A DNA stretch of 64,000 nt, taken from contig CAKVAL010000002.1 of the NCBI GenBank assembly GCA_934725085.1, positions 78,003-142,002 on the forward strand, in the 5' to 3' direction. The DNA comes from an uncultured Erysipelotrichaceae bacterium (lineage in GTDB: Bacteria; Bacillota_I; Bacilli_A; Erysipelotrichales; Erysipelotrichaceae). The stretch's first letter is position 1; each line of letters begins with the position of its first letter. Below the pieces are notes generated by a model, which was not told the DNA's origin, ran no database searches, and saw only the letters and a program-made list of their open reading frames with translations. The translations under genes were made by a program, and so were the position numbers. Below are positions 1 through 8,378 of this stretch, in pieces.

Positions 1-732
1 TTAGTAAACTTTTATAACAAGTGTGATGAGGTTTGGACGGTAAGTGAAAATTCAGCTGAGACTTTGAAGTCTTATGGTTATGATAAGCCAATAACAATCA
101 TACAAAATGGCATGGATATCAAGGATATTGATTATACTTTGGCTATTAAGGCTCGTAAGCATTTTAATTTAAGCTTTGATCCTGTCTTATTATATGTGGG
201 ACAAATGAATTGGAAAAAGAATATCGAGTGTATTCTTGAGGCTTGTGCCCTTTTAAAAAGTGATGGCATTAAGTTTCAGTTAGTATTAGCTGGCAAGGGT
301 CCTCATTTTGATGAGATTGATAAGAAGGCTAAGGAATTAGGAATTGGTGATAATACAGTATTAACGGGTCATTTAAATGATGAGGACTTGTTAAATGGCT
401 TATATGCTTTAGCTTCAATGTTTGTGTTTCCTTCTTTGTATGATACTTATTCTATGGTGGTAAGAGAGGCTGCTAATGCTAGAACTGCTTCTGTGGTTGT
501 AAGAGATAGTGCACCTAGTGAATGTATCAAAGATGGTTTTAATGGCTTATTGTGTGATAATGATCCAAGAAGTCTGCATGAACAGTTAAAGAAGGCTTTG
601 TTGGATGAAAATTATGCGATTAATTTGGGCATTAATGCGAAGAAGACAATTCCTGTTTCTTGGGACGAAGTGTGTGATGAAGCGCTTAAGCGCTATCAGG
701 TTGTGATAGATGAGTATAAGAAAACGAGGTAG
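1..732 (+). CDS. Glycosyltransferase family 4 (GT-B), 3' portion only
   Basis: The reading frame is open from base 1 with no start codon upstream, so the gene begins outside the window and only its last 243 codons are present. Visible are the GT4 C-terminal Rossmann domain with the motif LLYVGQMNWKKNIE, the nucleotide-binding stretch LVLAGKGP, and the EX7E-type segment around MVVREAANA. The family moves a sugar from a nucleotide-sugar donor to a lipid or glycan. This subgroup resembles diacylglycerol glucosyltransferases that make membrane glycolipids, but the acceptor cannot be read from this fragment. The gene ends in a terminator whose stem includes the stop codon. Confidence 0.85.
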   Translation, partial: LVNFYNKCDEVWTVSENSAETLKSYGYDKPITIIQNGMDIKDIDYTLAIKARKHFNLSFDPVLLYVGQMNWKKNIECILEACALLKSDGIKFQLVLAGKGPHFDEIDKKAKELGIGDNTVLTGHLNDEDLLNGLYALASMFVFPSLYDTYSMVVREAANARTASVVVRDSAPSECIKDGFNGLLCDNDPRSLHEQLKKALLDENYAINLGINAKKTIPVSWDEVCDEALKRYQVVIDEYKKTR

Positions 733-745
733 ACCTCGTTTTCTT
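718..745. terminator. Bidirectional terminator between convergent genes
   Basis: A perfect 13-bp inverted repeat (718-730 with 733-745) has A/T-rich outer arms, so a U-tract is present in either direction. It lies between the converging glycosyltransferase and NCS2 permease genes and covers the stop codon of the former. Confidence 0.8.
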
Positions 746-750
746 AATAA

Positions 751-2181
751 TTAGAATGCAAAGAAGAATTTAACTAAGAATAGAATTGATAATACTAATG
801 TTAGTGGAGATACTTCTTTAGCTTTTCCTGTAATAAATTTAATAATTGTATATGCGATTAGACCTAAACCAATACCATGTCCGATTGAACCAGAGATTGG
901 CATAGCTACTAGCATAATGAATACTGGTACACATACTGAGATATCATCAAAGTCGATGTTCTTTAAGCCTTGTAACATTAAGATACCTACATAGATTAGA
1001 GCACTTGATGTTGCAGCTGCTGGAATGATTGCAGCGATAGGTGAGATAAACATACAAGCAAGGAAAATAAGACCAGTTACAAGAGATGTAAGACCAGTTC
1101 TACCACCTGCTTCAACACCTGATGCAGATTCAACGAATGTTGTGATTGTACTTGTACCTGTTAGGGCACCACATACTGTACCACAAGCATCTGATAATAA
1201 TGCTTCTTTCATGTTTGGCATATTACCATTTTCATCTAACATGTTTGCACGGCTTGCAGTACCTACAAGAGTACCGATTGTATCAAACATATCGATAATG
1301 CAGAATGTTAATACAAGAGTTACAACTGTGAACATACCAAGTGATTTTAAAACGTTAAAGTCAAATTTGAATAATGTTAATGTAGCCATATCCTTGAATG
1401 GAGGTAACCAGCTTGCAGTAGCTAAAGATGCGAATGGGTTGATGTGAAGAACGAAGTATTCACCAGCCCAATAGATTACAGAACCTGTTAGGATACCATA
1501 TAATACAGAGCCTTTAACTTTCTTGTGGTCTAAAGCTACGATTGTGAATAGGCCTACAAACATTGTGATTACTGTAAGCACCATTACTGGATAGCCACTT
1601 CCCATAGTATCTTTTGCGTATGAAGCAGTTAAAGAACCAAAGAAGTTTGCCATTGCGTAGAATGGGCCACCAGTTTCAGAATAGACACCAGCGTTTGATC
1701 CAAAGCCAATGTTTAGAAGCATTAGACCAATTGCAGGAGAAATACCAAGTCTAACTCCTAGTGGAATAGCTTGTACAATCTTTTCTCTTACGTTTAGTAC
1801 AGATAAGATAATGAATACAATACCTTCGATTAAGATGATGCAAAGTCCAGCTCTGAAACCTTCTAAATAAGATACACCAGCAATTGTTGCGATGTTGGCA
1901 ACTACTACAGCGAAGAAAGAGTTAAGTCCCATACCTGCTGACATTGCGAATGGCTTATTTGCGATAAATGCCATTAAGATAGTACCGAAGGCACTAGCGA
2001 TACATGTTGCTAAGAAAACAGCGTTCCATAATTCTTGGCCACCATTGGCAGTAAATCCTGTTAATAGATTAGGGTTTAGGGCAATGATATATGCCATTGT
2101 CATGAATGTTGTTAAGCCGGCAATGACTTCAGTTTTTACGTCAGTACCGTTTTCCTTCAACTTGAAAATTTTCTCTAACAT
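751..2181 (-). CDS. pbuG: NCS2-family purine permease (guanine/hypoxanthine type)
   Basis: The 476-residue polytopic membrane protein imports nucleobases with protons. It has the AzgA/PbuG-type N-terminus TEVIAGLTTFMTMAYI (about residues 17-32) and the conserved late motif TGTSTITTFVESASG (about residue 340). Its length is normal for this family, which carries adenine, guanine and hypoxanthine. The start has a strong Shine-Dalgarno (AAGGGGGA). A purine riboswitch of the guanine class and a terminator lie in its leader, which supports guanine or hypoxanthine as substrate. The neighbouring nucleoside importer suggests a purine/nucleoside salvage area. Family confidence is high; the exact base is inferred. 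Confidence 0.88.
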   Translation of the reverse strand: MLEKIFKLKENGTDVKTEVIAGLTTFMTMAYIIALNPNLLTGFTANGGQELWNAVFLATCIASAFGTILMAFIANKPFAMSAGMGLNSFFAVVVANIATIAGVSYLEGFRAGLCIILIEGIVFIILSVLNVREKIVQAIPLGVRLGISPAIGLMLLNIGFGSNAGVYSETGGPFYAMANFFGSLTASYAKDTMGSGYPVMVLTVITMFVGLFTIVALDHKKVKGSVLYGILTGSVIYWAGEYFVLHINPFASLATASWLPPFKDMATLTLFKFDFNVLKSLGMFTVVTLVLTFCIIDMFDTIGTLVGTASRANMLDENGNMPNMKEALLSDACGTVCGALTGTSTITTFVESASGVEAGGRTGLTSLVTGLIFLACMFISPIAAIIPAAATSSALIYVGILMLQGLKNIDFDDISVCVPVFIMLVAMPISGSIGHGIGLGLIAYTIIKFITGKAKEVSPLTLVLSILFLVKFFFAF

Positions 2182-2216
2182 AAGTCCCCCTTAAAATTTT
2201 CTAACTACATTCGTAA

Positions 2217-2246
2217 AAAATTAAAAAATTGCTTATAACTAAGCAA
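2217..2246 (-). terminator. Riboswitch-controlled intrinsic terminator
   Basis: On the minus strand a 7-bp hairpin (2229-2235 with 2240-2246) is followed directly by six U residues. It lies between the purine aptamer and the permease start, as expected for the expression platform of an OFF switch. Confidence 0.75.
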
Positions 2247-2257
2247 CCGATAAAAGA

Positions 2258-2324
2258 GATCGTAGTCCCATGATTAAGGTCACGGAGTAGAAACGCTTTC
2301 ACCAATTTGAAAGTATATACGATA
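2258..2324 (-). promoter_or_regulatory. Purine (guanine-class) riboswitch aptamer
   Basis: Read on the minus strand the element has a P1 stem (2259-2264 with 2318-2323), a P2 hairpin CTTTC/GAAAG, the hallmark J2/3 sequence GTTTCTAC, a P3 hairpin CCGTGA/TCATGG, and J3/1 reading AC before P1. The C at the position equivalent to C74 of the B. subtilis xpt aptamer predicts guanine or hypoxanthine rather than adenine binding. L2 is less canonical than in xpt. It precedes an NCS2 purine permease, the usual context for this class. Confidence 0.85.
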
Positions 2325-2338
2325 TGTAGAACATAAGT

Positions 2339-2344
2339 ATTATA
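2339..2344 (-). promoter_or_regulatory. -10 box of the NCS2 permease/riboswitch transcript
   Basis: The minus strand reads TATAAT about 16 nt upstream of the P1 stem, so transcription would start just before the aptamer. The -35 region is weak (TTTAAT at 17 bp). Confidence 0.55.
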
Positions 2345-2396
2345 CACATCTTTGAATAAAAATTAAATATTAACCAAATCAATTAATTTAAGATAT

Positions 2397-2425
2397 TTAA
2401 CCATATTAATCTTTTGTGATAAAAT
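2397..2425 (+). promoter_or_regulatory. Promoter of the nucleoside ABC operon
   Basis: -35 TTAACC (2397-2402), 17-bp spacer, -10 TAAAAT (2420-2425) with an upstream TG giving an extended -10. It is divergent from the riboswitch promoter. Confidence 0.6.
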
Positions 2426-2427
2426 TT

Positions 2428-2443
2428 GTGTAAAGGGTTACAC
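2428..2443 (+). promoter_or_regulatory. Dyad at the start of the nucleoside operon transcript
   Basis: GTGTAA and TTACAC flank AGGG, a perfect 6-bp dyad that overlaps the expected transcription start of the downstream operon. It could be a repressor operator or a 5' mRNA hairpin. No regulator gene is adjacent. Confidence 0.35.
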
Positions 2444-2474
2444 CCCTAGTAATTTTATGAAAGGATAAATGAAA

Positions 2475-3602
2475 ATGAAAAAGTTACTATCTGTATTATT
2501 AGCTTTCTTCATGGTATTCGCTTTAGTCGGCTGTTCAAATAATGAAGACGACAACAATGGCGGTACTACTGGTACAGAAGATGGCTACAAAGTTGCTGTT
2601 GTTACAGACGTTGGTCAATTAAACGATGGTGGTTTCAACCAAGGTACTTATGAAGGTGCTGTTGCTTTCGCTGAAAAGAATGGTTTATCTTACAAGTACT
2701 ATCAACCAGCTAATGGTTCTGATGCAACTGATGATGACAGAATCGCTGCTATGAGACAAGCTGTTGAAGGTGGTGCTGAAATCGTTGTTACTCCAGGTTT
2801 CTTACAAGCTGCTGCTCTTGAAACTGTTGCTAAGGAAAATCCTGAAGTTAAGTTCGTATTCGTTGATGGTTGGGCTTTAGGCTTAGACAACGTTACAGCT
2901 ATTTCTTATCATGAAGAAGAATCTGGTTTCTTCGCTGGTTATGCTGCTGTAATGGATGGCTATACTAAGCTTGGTGGTACTTTCGGTGGTGCTGGTACAA
3001 ATGCTGCTTGTAACAGATTCGCTTATGGTTATGTTCAAGGTATGCAAGCTGCTGCTGCTGAATTAGGTACAACTGTTGAAGCTACAATCTCATTCTTATA
3101 TGGTGGTTCATTCTCTGCTTCTACAGAATTACAAACTCAAATTTCTGGTTGGTACACAAATGGTACTCAAGTAGTATTCGCTTGTGGTGGTTCTATGCTT
3201 CAATCTGTAAAGGCTGCTGCTGCTGAAACTGAAAACGGTAAGATTATCGGTGTTGATACTGACCAATCTGCTGAGTCTGATAGAGTTATCACTTCTGCTT
3301 TCAAGAACTTATCTGGTTCTGTTGATTTAACTTTAACTAAGTGGTTAGAAGGCAAGTGGGATGCTGAATTAGCTGATAAGTTATCTAACTTAGGCGTTGG
3401 TGATGAAGCTACAGGTTTACCTACTGCTGAAGGTTCTTGGAGATTCAATAGCTTTACAGTTGATCAATACCATGAAGTATTTGCTAAGGTAGCTGATGGT
3501 TCAATCAAGATTGATTCTGATTGTGCTGATTTAAGTACTGCTGCTGCATGGGATGGTCTAAAGGCTAACTGTCCAAATGTTACTTTAACTCTTGAATATT
3601 AA
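2475..3602 (+). CDS. bmpA: BMP-family nucleoside-binding lipoprotein
   Basis: This is the extracytoplasmic substrate-binding protein of a BMP/PnrA-type ABC importer. It has a lipoprotein signal peptide with lipobox LVGC, an acidic linker, and PnrA-like motifs such as TDVGQLNDGGFNQ near the mature N-terminus and VFVDGW. I start it at the second ATG (375 residues) because GAAAGGA sits 9 nt upstream of it but only 3 nt from the first ATG at 2469. It is the first gene of an SBP-ATPase-permease-permease operon. An internal terminator follows, which should leave this protein in excess over the membrane parts. BMP proteins bind purine or other nucleosides; the ligand here is inferred. Confidence 0.88.
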   Translation: MKKLLSVLLAFFMVFALVGCSNNEDDNNGGTTGTEDGYKVAVVTDVGQLNDGGFNQGTYEGAVAFAEKNGLSYKYYQPANGSDATDDDRIAAMRQAVEGGAEIVVTPGFLQAAALETVAKENPEVKFVFVDGWALGLDNVTAISYHEEESGFFAGYAAVMDGYTKLGGTFGGAGTNAACNRFAYGYVQGMQAAAAELGTTVEATISFLYGGSFSASTELQTQISGWYTNGTQVVFACGGSMLQSVKAAAAETENGKIIGVDTDQSAESDRVITSAFKNLSGSVDLTLTKWLEGKWDAELADKLSNLGVGDEATGLPTAEGSWRFNSFTVDQYHEVFAKVADGSIKIDSDCADLSTAAAWDGLKANCPNVTLTLEY

Positions 3603-3622
3603 TTTAGGGTTTTAATTGTATG

Positions 3623-3652
3623 GAAGGCACCCTTTTAGGGTGTCTTCTTTTT
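3623..3652 (+). terminator. Intra-operon attenuating terminator after bmpA
   Basis: An 11-bp stem (3623-3633 with 3637-3647, one G-U pair) is followed by a T-rich tract. Its position between the binding protein and the ATPase gene is typical of partial terminators that set binding-protein excess. Confidence 0.7.
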
Positions 3653-3678
3653 ATAAGATATAAAAAGGAGATAATTTT

Positions 3679-5223
3679 ATGGAAGATAACTGCGTAATTG
3701 AAATGTGTCATATCACAAAAGTCTTCCCAGGTATAATTGCCAATGATGATATAACTCTTGGTCTTAGAAAAGGTGAGATTCACGCTTTACTTGGTGAAAA
3801 TGGTGCTGGTAAGTCAACTTTAATGTCCGTGTTGTTTGGCTTATATCAGCCTGAAGAGGGTGAGATTTTATATAATGGCAAGCCTGTAAAAATTACCGAC
3901 CCAAATGTTGCGACATCTTTAGGTATTGGCATGGTGCATCAGCATTTTAAGCTTGTTGAATGTTTTACTGTACTTGACAATATCATTTTAGGAGATGAGG
4001 ATTCTTCTTTAGGTTTTGTTCAAAAGAAGAAGGCAAGAGAAAAGGTTTTGAAGTTGTCAGAGACTTATGGTCTACATGTAGATGTAGATGCTAAGGTGTC
4101 TGATATCACGGTTGGTATGCAACAAAGAACTGAGATTCTTAAGATGCTATATCGTGATAATGATATTTTGATTTTTGATGAGCCTACTGCTGTATTAACG
4201 CCACAGGAAATTGATGAATTAATGCAGATTATGCTTAATCTTAAAAAGGAAGGAAAGTCAATTCTTTTTATATCTCATAAATTAAATGAAATCATGGCTG
4301 TTTCTGATCGCTGTACCGTTCTTAGAAAAGGTAAGTGTATTGGTACTGTTGATATTAAGGATACTACTAAGGAAGAATTGTCTAGTATGATGGTTGGTCG
4401 TCATGTTAATTTTGCGGTTGATAAAAAAGAGGCTAAGCCTGGTAAGACAGTATTAGAGGTTGATGATTTAGTTGTTAAGTCTCATACTCATAAAAAGAAT
4501 GCGGTTAATGGTGCTTCTATTTACGTAAAAGAGGGTGAAATAGTTTGTATTGCCGGTATTGATGGTAATGGTCAAACCGAATTCATTAATGCCCTTACTG
4601 GTTTAGATAAAATTGAATCAGGTAAGATTATTTTTGAGGGTGAAGATATCACTCATAAGACAATTCGTTATAAGAATACTCATGGTATTTCGCATATTCC
4701 AGAAGATAGACATAAACATGGTTTGGTTCTTGATTATAATCTTGAACAAAACTTAGTTCTTCAAAGATATTTTGAACCTGAATTTGAAAAGAATGGTTTC
4801 ATTAGATTTGATAAGGTAAGGGAATATGCTGATAAGCTTATTGACGAATATGATGTAAGAAGTGGTCAGGGTCCAATTACGATTACTCGTTCAATGTCTG
4901 GTGGTAACCAACAAAAGGCTATTTGCGCAAGAGAAATGGATCGAAATCATAAGTTGTTGATTGCGGTACAACCTACAAGAGGTCTTGATGTCGGTGCGAT
5001 TGAAGATATCCATTCAAAGATTGTTAAGAATCGTGATAATGGTGATGCGGTACTTCTAGTTTCTCTTGAATTAGATGAGGTTATGAACTTGTCTGATAGA
5101 ATTTATGTAATGTATGAGGGTGAGATTGTTGGTGAATTTGATCCTAAGAAGATTACTGTTCAAGAGCTAGGTTTATATATGTCTGGTGCTAAAAAGGATA
5201 ATGTAGCTAAGGAGGGTAAATAA
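3679..5223 (+). CDS. nupA: Nucleoside ABC transporter, dual ATPase subunit
   Basis: The 514-residue protein has two fused ABC domains, as in sugar/nucleoside CUT2-like importers. The first domain has Walker A GENGAGKS (39-46), the shortened signature VGMQQR and Walker B ILIFDEPTAVL. The second has the degenerate P-loop GIDGNGQTEF usual in this family, and the signature SGGNQQK. It powers nucleoside uptake with the BMP protein and two permeases. The start has an AAAGGAG Shine-Dalgarno, and the stop overlaps the next ATG by one base (TAATG), so the genes are translationally coupled. Closest known types are B. subtilis NupO and S. mutans RnsB; the name is by family analogy. Confidence 0.88.
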   Translation: MEDNCVIEMCHITKVFPGIIANDDITLGLRKGEIHALLGENGAGKSTLMSVLFGLYQPEEGEILYNGKPVKITDPNVATSLGIGMVHQHFKLVECFTVLDNIILGDEDSSLGFVQKKKAREKVLKLSETYGLHVDVDAKVSDITVGMQQRTEILKMLYRDNDILIFDEPTAVLTPQEIDELMQIMLNLKKEGKSILFISHKLNEIMAVSDRCTVLRKGKCIGTVDIKDTTKEELSSMMVGRHVNFAVDKKEAKPGKTVLEVDDLVVKSHTHKKNAVNGASIYVKEGEIVCIAGIDGNGQTEFINALTGLDKIESGKIIFEGEDITHKTIRYKNTHGISHIPEDRHKHGLVLDYNLEQNLVLQRYFEPEFEKNGFIRFDKVREYADKLIDEYDVRSGQGPITITRSMSGGNQQKAICAREMDRNHKLLIAVQPTRGLDVGAIEDIHSKIVKNRDNGDAVLLVSLELDEVMNLSDRIYVMYEGEIVGEFDPKKITVQELGLYMSGAKKDNVAKEGK

Positions 5224-6410
5224 TGACGACAAAAAAGGAATCTAAATTTGTTTCTCTTATTAAAAGCGATGGATTTAAGTCATTATTATCTTCTATCGTT
5301 TCAATTTTGATTGGTTTATTGGTTGGTTTTATTGCCATGGTTATTATTACTATGGTGAGTCCAAATAACTCAATTGGTGATGCCTTTGGTGGCTTGAAGA
5401 TTATGTTCTCAGGACCATTCTCTTCTAGTGTTACCAAGTATGTATTATCTAATACTGGTAATATGGTTTTCTATGCAGTGCCTTTGATTTTTACAGGTTT
5501 ATCTGTATCTATTGCTTATAAGACGGGTTTGTTTAATATCGGTGCTCCTGGTCAATATATCATGGGTACTATTGGTGCTTTACTTGTAGCCTTATATATT
5601 CCAACCACTACAAGGGCTGCAGGAATTGGCGTATGGTTCTTGGCAGTGCTTGTTGGTGCTTTACTTGGTGCTTTATGGGGTATGATACCAGGTTTATTAA
5701 AAGCTTTCTTTAATATAAATGAAGTTATCATTTGTATTATGACAAACTGGATTGCGGCTAATATTTCATCTTGGATATTTAAGTATACGATTGCTATTCA
5801 ATCTACTGAGAACACAAAGGGTGGTTTCTTGGCTAAGGTCTTGGATAACTATACGCCTAAGATGGGGCTAGATAAGATTTTCCCTGGTTCTTTGATTGAT
5901 GGTGGTATTATCATTGCTATTATCATTGCAATTGTGATTTATATCATTATGAATAAGACAACATTTGGTTATGAATTAAAGGCTTGTGGTGCTAATAAGG
6001 ATGCATCTAGATATGCTGGTTTAAATGAAAAGCGTAATATCGTTGTTTCTATCATGATTGCTGGTGCTTTGGCTGGTATGGGTGCTGCACTATATTACTT
6101 AAATCCTGGTATTGAATATAAGTATGTTTCTCAATATTCTAGTTTGCCAGCCTATGGTTTTAATGGTATTGCGAGTGCTTTCTTGGCTAACTGTAATCCA
6201 ATTGGTGTTGTCTTCTCTTCATTGTTGATTAGATATCTAAATGTTGGTGGTGATTATTTGGTTAAGGTTGGCTTTAACAGATATGTAGCTGATGTTGTTG
6301 TTGCGGTTATTATTTATATGGCTGGTTTTACAAGAATTATCAAGGAAGCTATTACTAATCTTTCTAAGCGTAAAGATAAGCGTATGCTTGATCAAAAGGA
6401 GGGCAAATAA
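5223..6410 (+). CDS. nupB: Nucleoside ABC transporter permease 1
   Basis: The 395-residue membrane protein of the BPD_transp_2 family has an N-terminal cytoplasmic tail, a long first transmembrane region and motifs typical of BMP-type permeases: AYKTGLFNIGAPGQ (about residue 98), NEVIICIMTNWIA and LKACGANKDASRYAGL. It forms half of the membrane channel with the next gene. Start and previous stop overlap in TAATG, and the following permease begins two bases after its stop. Nothing unusual was seen. Confidence 0.87.
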   Translation: MTTKKESKFVSLIKSDGFKSLLSSIVSILIGLLVGFIAMVIITMVSPNNSIGDAFGGLKIMFSGPFSSSVTKYVLSNTGNMVFYAVPLIFTGLSVSIAYKTGLFNIGAPGQYIMGTIGALLVALYIPTTTRAAGIGVWFLAVLVGALLGALWGMIPGLLKAFFNINEVIICIMTNWIAANISSWIFKYTIAIQSTENTKGGFLAKVLDNYTPKMGLDKIFPGSLIDGGIIIAIIIAIVIYIIMNKTTFGYELKACGANKDASRYAGLNEKRNIVVSIMIAGALAGMGAALYYLNPGIEYKYVSQYSSLPAYGFNGIASAFLANCNPIGVVFSSLLIRYLNVGGDYLVKVGFNRYVADVVVAVIIYMAGFTRIIKEAITNLSKRKDKRMLDQKEGK

Positions 6411-6412
6411 GT

Positions 6413-7378
6413 ATGACTAATCTTATTCTTATTCTTCAAAAGACGATGATTTATGCAACTCCTTTATTAATAGTTGCGTTGGCTGGTTGTTTCTCTGAAA
6501 GATCAGGTATTATTAACTTGGCTTTAGAGGGTGAAATGATTTTTGGTGCTTTCATTGGCGCTTTGTGCGTCAATGCATGGCAGGTTGCTGGTACTTTTGC
6601 CGATAATCAACAATTGATGTTTGTCTTAGCTTTACTTATTTCAGGTGTAGCAGCTGCCTTGTTCTCATTACTATTATCTTTTGCGGCTATTAAGCTAAAG
6701 GTTGACCAAACTATTGCAGGTACTGCCTTAAATATGTTGGCTCCTGCCATCTTCTTAACTGTTTGTCTTGTTTTCTTTAATCAAGAGAAGTTGGTTATGA
6801 ATCCAATGCCTAATTATGTAATTTTACATAAAGGGGATATGAATCCTTTATATGAAATCTTCTGCAATAAGGCTTATATTTCAACTTATATTATCTTTGG
6901 ATTATTTGTTGTATTATCTATTTGGTTATATAAGTCAAAGATTGGTACTCATTTAAGAGCCTGTGGTGAACATCCTCAGGCTGCTGATTCTGTGGGTATC
7001 AATGTATATAAGATGCGTTTCTTAGGCACTACTATTTCTGGATTCTTAGCTGGTATTGGTGGTTATGCTTATATCGCAACTGTTTCAGCTGGTACTGCTG
7101 AGGCCTCTGTTGGTGGTATGGGTTTCTTAGCTTTGGCTATCATGATTTTTGGTAACTGGAATCCAGTCGGTATCTTCTTTGGATCATTATTATTTGGTTT
7201 CTTGAAGTGTATTGGTCCTCTTGCTGGCCAAATCTCTTTCTTGAATTCATTGGGTTTAGATATTTATTTCTATAATATTATTCCGTTTGTGATTGTTATT
7301 ATTGTCTTGATTATTTCAAGAAATAAGTCAGGGTGTCCAAAGGCCGAGGGTATCCCTTACGATAAGGGTCAAAGATAG
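6413..7378 (+). CDS. nupC: Nucleoside ABC transporter permease 2
   Basis: The 321-residue polytopic permease of the BPD_transp_2 family carries the family motifs ALAGCFSERSGIINLALEG (about residues 22-40), LKVDQTIAGTALN and LRACGEHPQAADSVGI. It pairs with the preceding permease to form the import channel. A GGAGGG Shine-Dalgarno lies inside the end of the previous gene. It is the last gene of the transporter operon and is followed by a strong terminator. Confidence 0.87.
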   Translation: MTNLILILQKTMIYATPLLIVALAGCFSERSGIINLALEGEMIFGAFIGALCVNAWQVAGTFADNQQLMFVLALLISGVAAALFSLLLSFAAIKLKVDQTIAGTALNMLAPAIFLTVCLVFFNQEKLVMNPMPNYVILHKGDMNPLYEIFCNKAYISTYIIFGLFVVLSIWLYKSKIGTHLRACGEHPQAADSVGINVYKMRFLGTTISGFLAGIGGYAYIATVSAGTAEASVGGMGFLALAIMIFGNWNPVGIFFGSLLFGFLKCIGPLAGQISFLNSLGLDIYFYNIIPFVIVIIVLIISRNKSGCPKAEGIPYDKGQR

Positions 7379-7382
7379 AATG

Positions 7383-7412
7383 AAAAACTACAACTTCGGT
7401 TGTGGTTTTTTT
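7383..7412 (+). terminator. Terminator of the nucleoside transporter operon
   Basis: An 8-9-bp stem ACTACAAC/GTTGTGGT (one wobble pair) has a UUCG tetraloop followed by seven T residues: a canonical intrinsic terminator. Confidence 0.9.
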
Positions 7413-7420
7413 GATATAAT
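7412..7420 (+). promoter_or_regulatory. Extended -10 promoter of the pseudouridine genes
   Basis: TGATATAAT fits the extended -10 consensus TGnTATAAT exactly and starts in the terminator U-tract. No good -35 is visible, as often with extended -10 promoters. Confidence 0.6.
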
Positions 7421-7447
7421 CTTTAAGAGTTCCTAGAGGTAGATTAA

Positions 7448-8377
7448 ATGGAAAAGTATGTTGTCGGTATTGGGGCTACCAATGTTGATATTTATTGTAA
7501 GTCAAAGATAGAAATCAAAGAACACTATGATCATCCAAGTGATATTTCATATACACCAGGTGGCGTTACTCGTAATATCTTGGAGAATATTCATAAATTA
7601 GGTTTAGATACTAAGCTTTTAACTTGTGTTGGTGATGATATCTATGGTAATTATCTAATCGAAAGAATTAATGAATCAGGTATTGATGCTAGTGATATTG
7701 ATGTGATTAAGGGCGGGCATACTGGTTTGTTTGTGCAGGTTCAGGATAATAATAATGATATGCATCTTGCGATGTGTGATATGAATATTTTGAAGCATAT
7801 TGATGTGGATTATATTAAGAAGAATGAAACTGTATTTAAAAATGCTAGTGCAATTATTTTGGATCCTTCTTTAGATAATGAGGTCTTGAATTATTTGTTT
7901 GATACTTATGGTGATATTCCTATTTTTGTGGATCCAATTTCTGATGTCTATGCCAAGAAGATTAGACCATATCTTAATCGTATCTATTGTATAAAGCCTA
8001 ATAGGAGTGAATTATCTGTTTTAGCTGATATGAAGATTGATAATCATATTGATTTATTGTTGGCTTATGAAAAGGTACTAGATAGTGGTGTTAAGAAGGT
8101 TTATGTATCTTTGGGTGGCGATGGTTGCATGTATAATGATGATGAAAATCACACCTATACAAGAGCCTTTAAGCCGATAGATAAGATGGTTAATGCCTCT
8201 GGTGCTGGTGATAGTTTTTTTGCGGCTATCATTTATAGTTTCGTCACAGGACAAAATTTGGATGATACAATTGATTATGCGCTAGGTGCTGGTATTGCGG
8301 CGATTACTTGTGAGGAGACAATTAATCCTGATTTATCAGTTGAATTATTAAAAAAGATTATTAAGGAGAGAAAATAA
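7448..8377 (+). CDS. psuK: PfkB-family pseudouridine kinase
   Basis: The 309-residue ribokinase-fold enzyme should phosphorylate pseudouridine to pseudouridine 5'-phosphate. It shows the PfkB N-terminal motif with SYTPGGVTRNILENI (about residues 34-48), close to the PsuK form of this signature, and the C-terminal anion-hole motif NASGAGDSFFAA with the catalytic Asp. The adjacent glycosidase gene, one base downstream, identifies the substrate far better than the kinase sequence alone. A GAGGT Shine-Dalgarno and an extended -10 promoter precede it. The nucleoside importer upstream is a plausible supplier of pseudouridine. Confidence 0.88.
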   Translation: MEKYVVGIGATNVDIYCKSKIEIKEHYDHPSDISYTPGGVTRNILENIHKLGLDTKLLTCVGDDIYGNYLIERINESGIDASDIDVIKGGHTGLFVQVQDNNNDMHLAMCDMNILKHIDVDYIKKNETVFKNASAIILDPSLDNEVLNYLFDTYGDIPIFVDPISDVYAKKIRPYLNRIYCIKPNRSELSVLADMKIDNHIDLLLAYEKVLDSGVKKVYVSLGGDGCMYNDDENHTYTRAFKPIDKMVNASGAGDSFFAAIIYSFVTGQNLDDTIDYALGAGIAAITCEETINPDLSVELLKKIIKERK

Positions 8378-8378
8378 G

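Noticed and set aside
1025..2194. Plus-strand frames opposite the NCS2 permease
   Set aside because: They mirror the permease gene, have no family features and end with the riboswitch region on the other strand.
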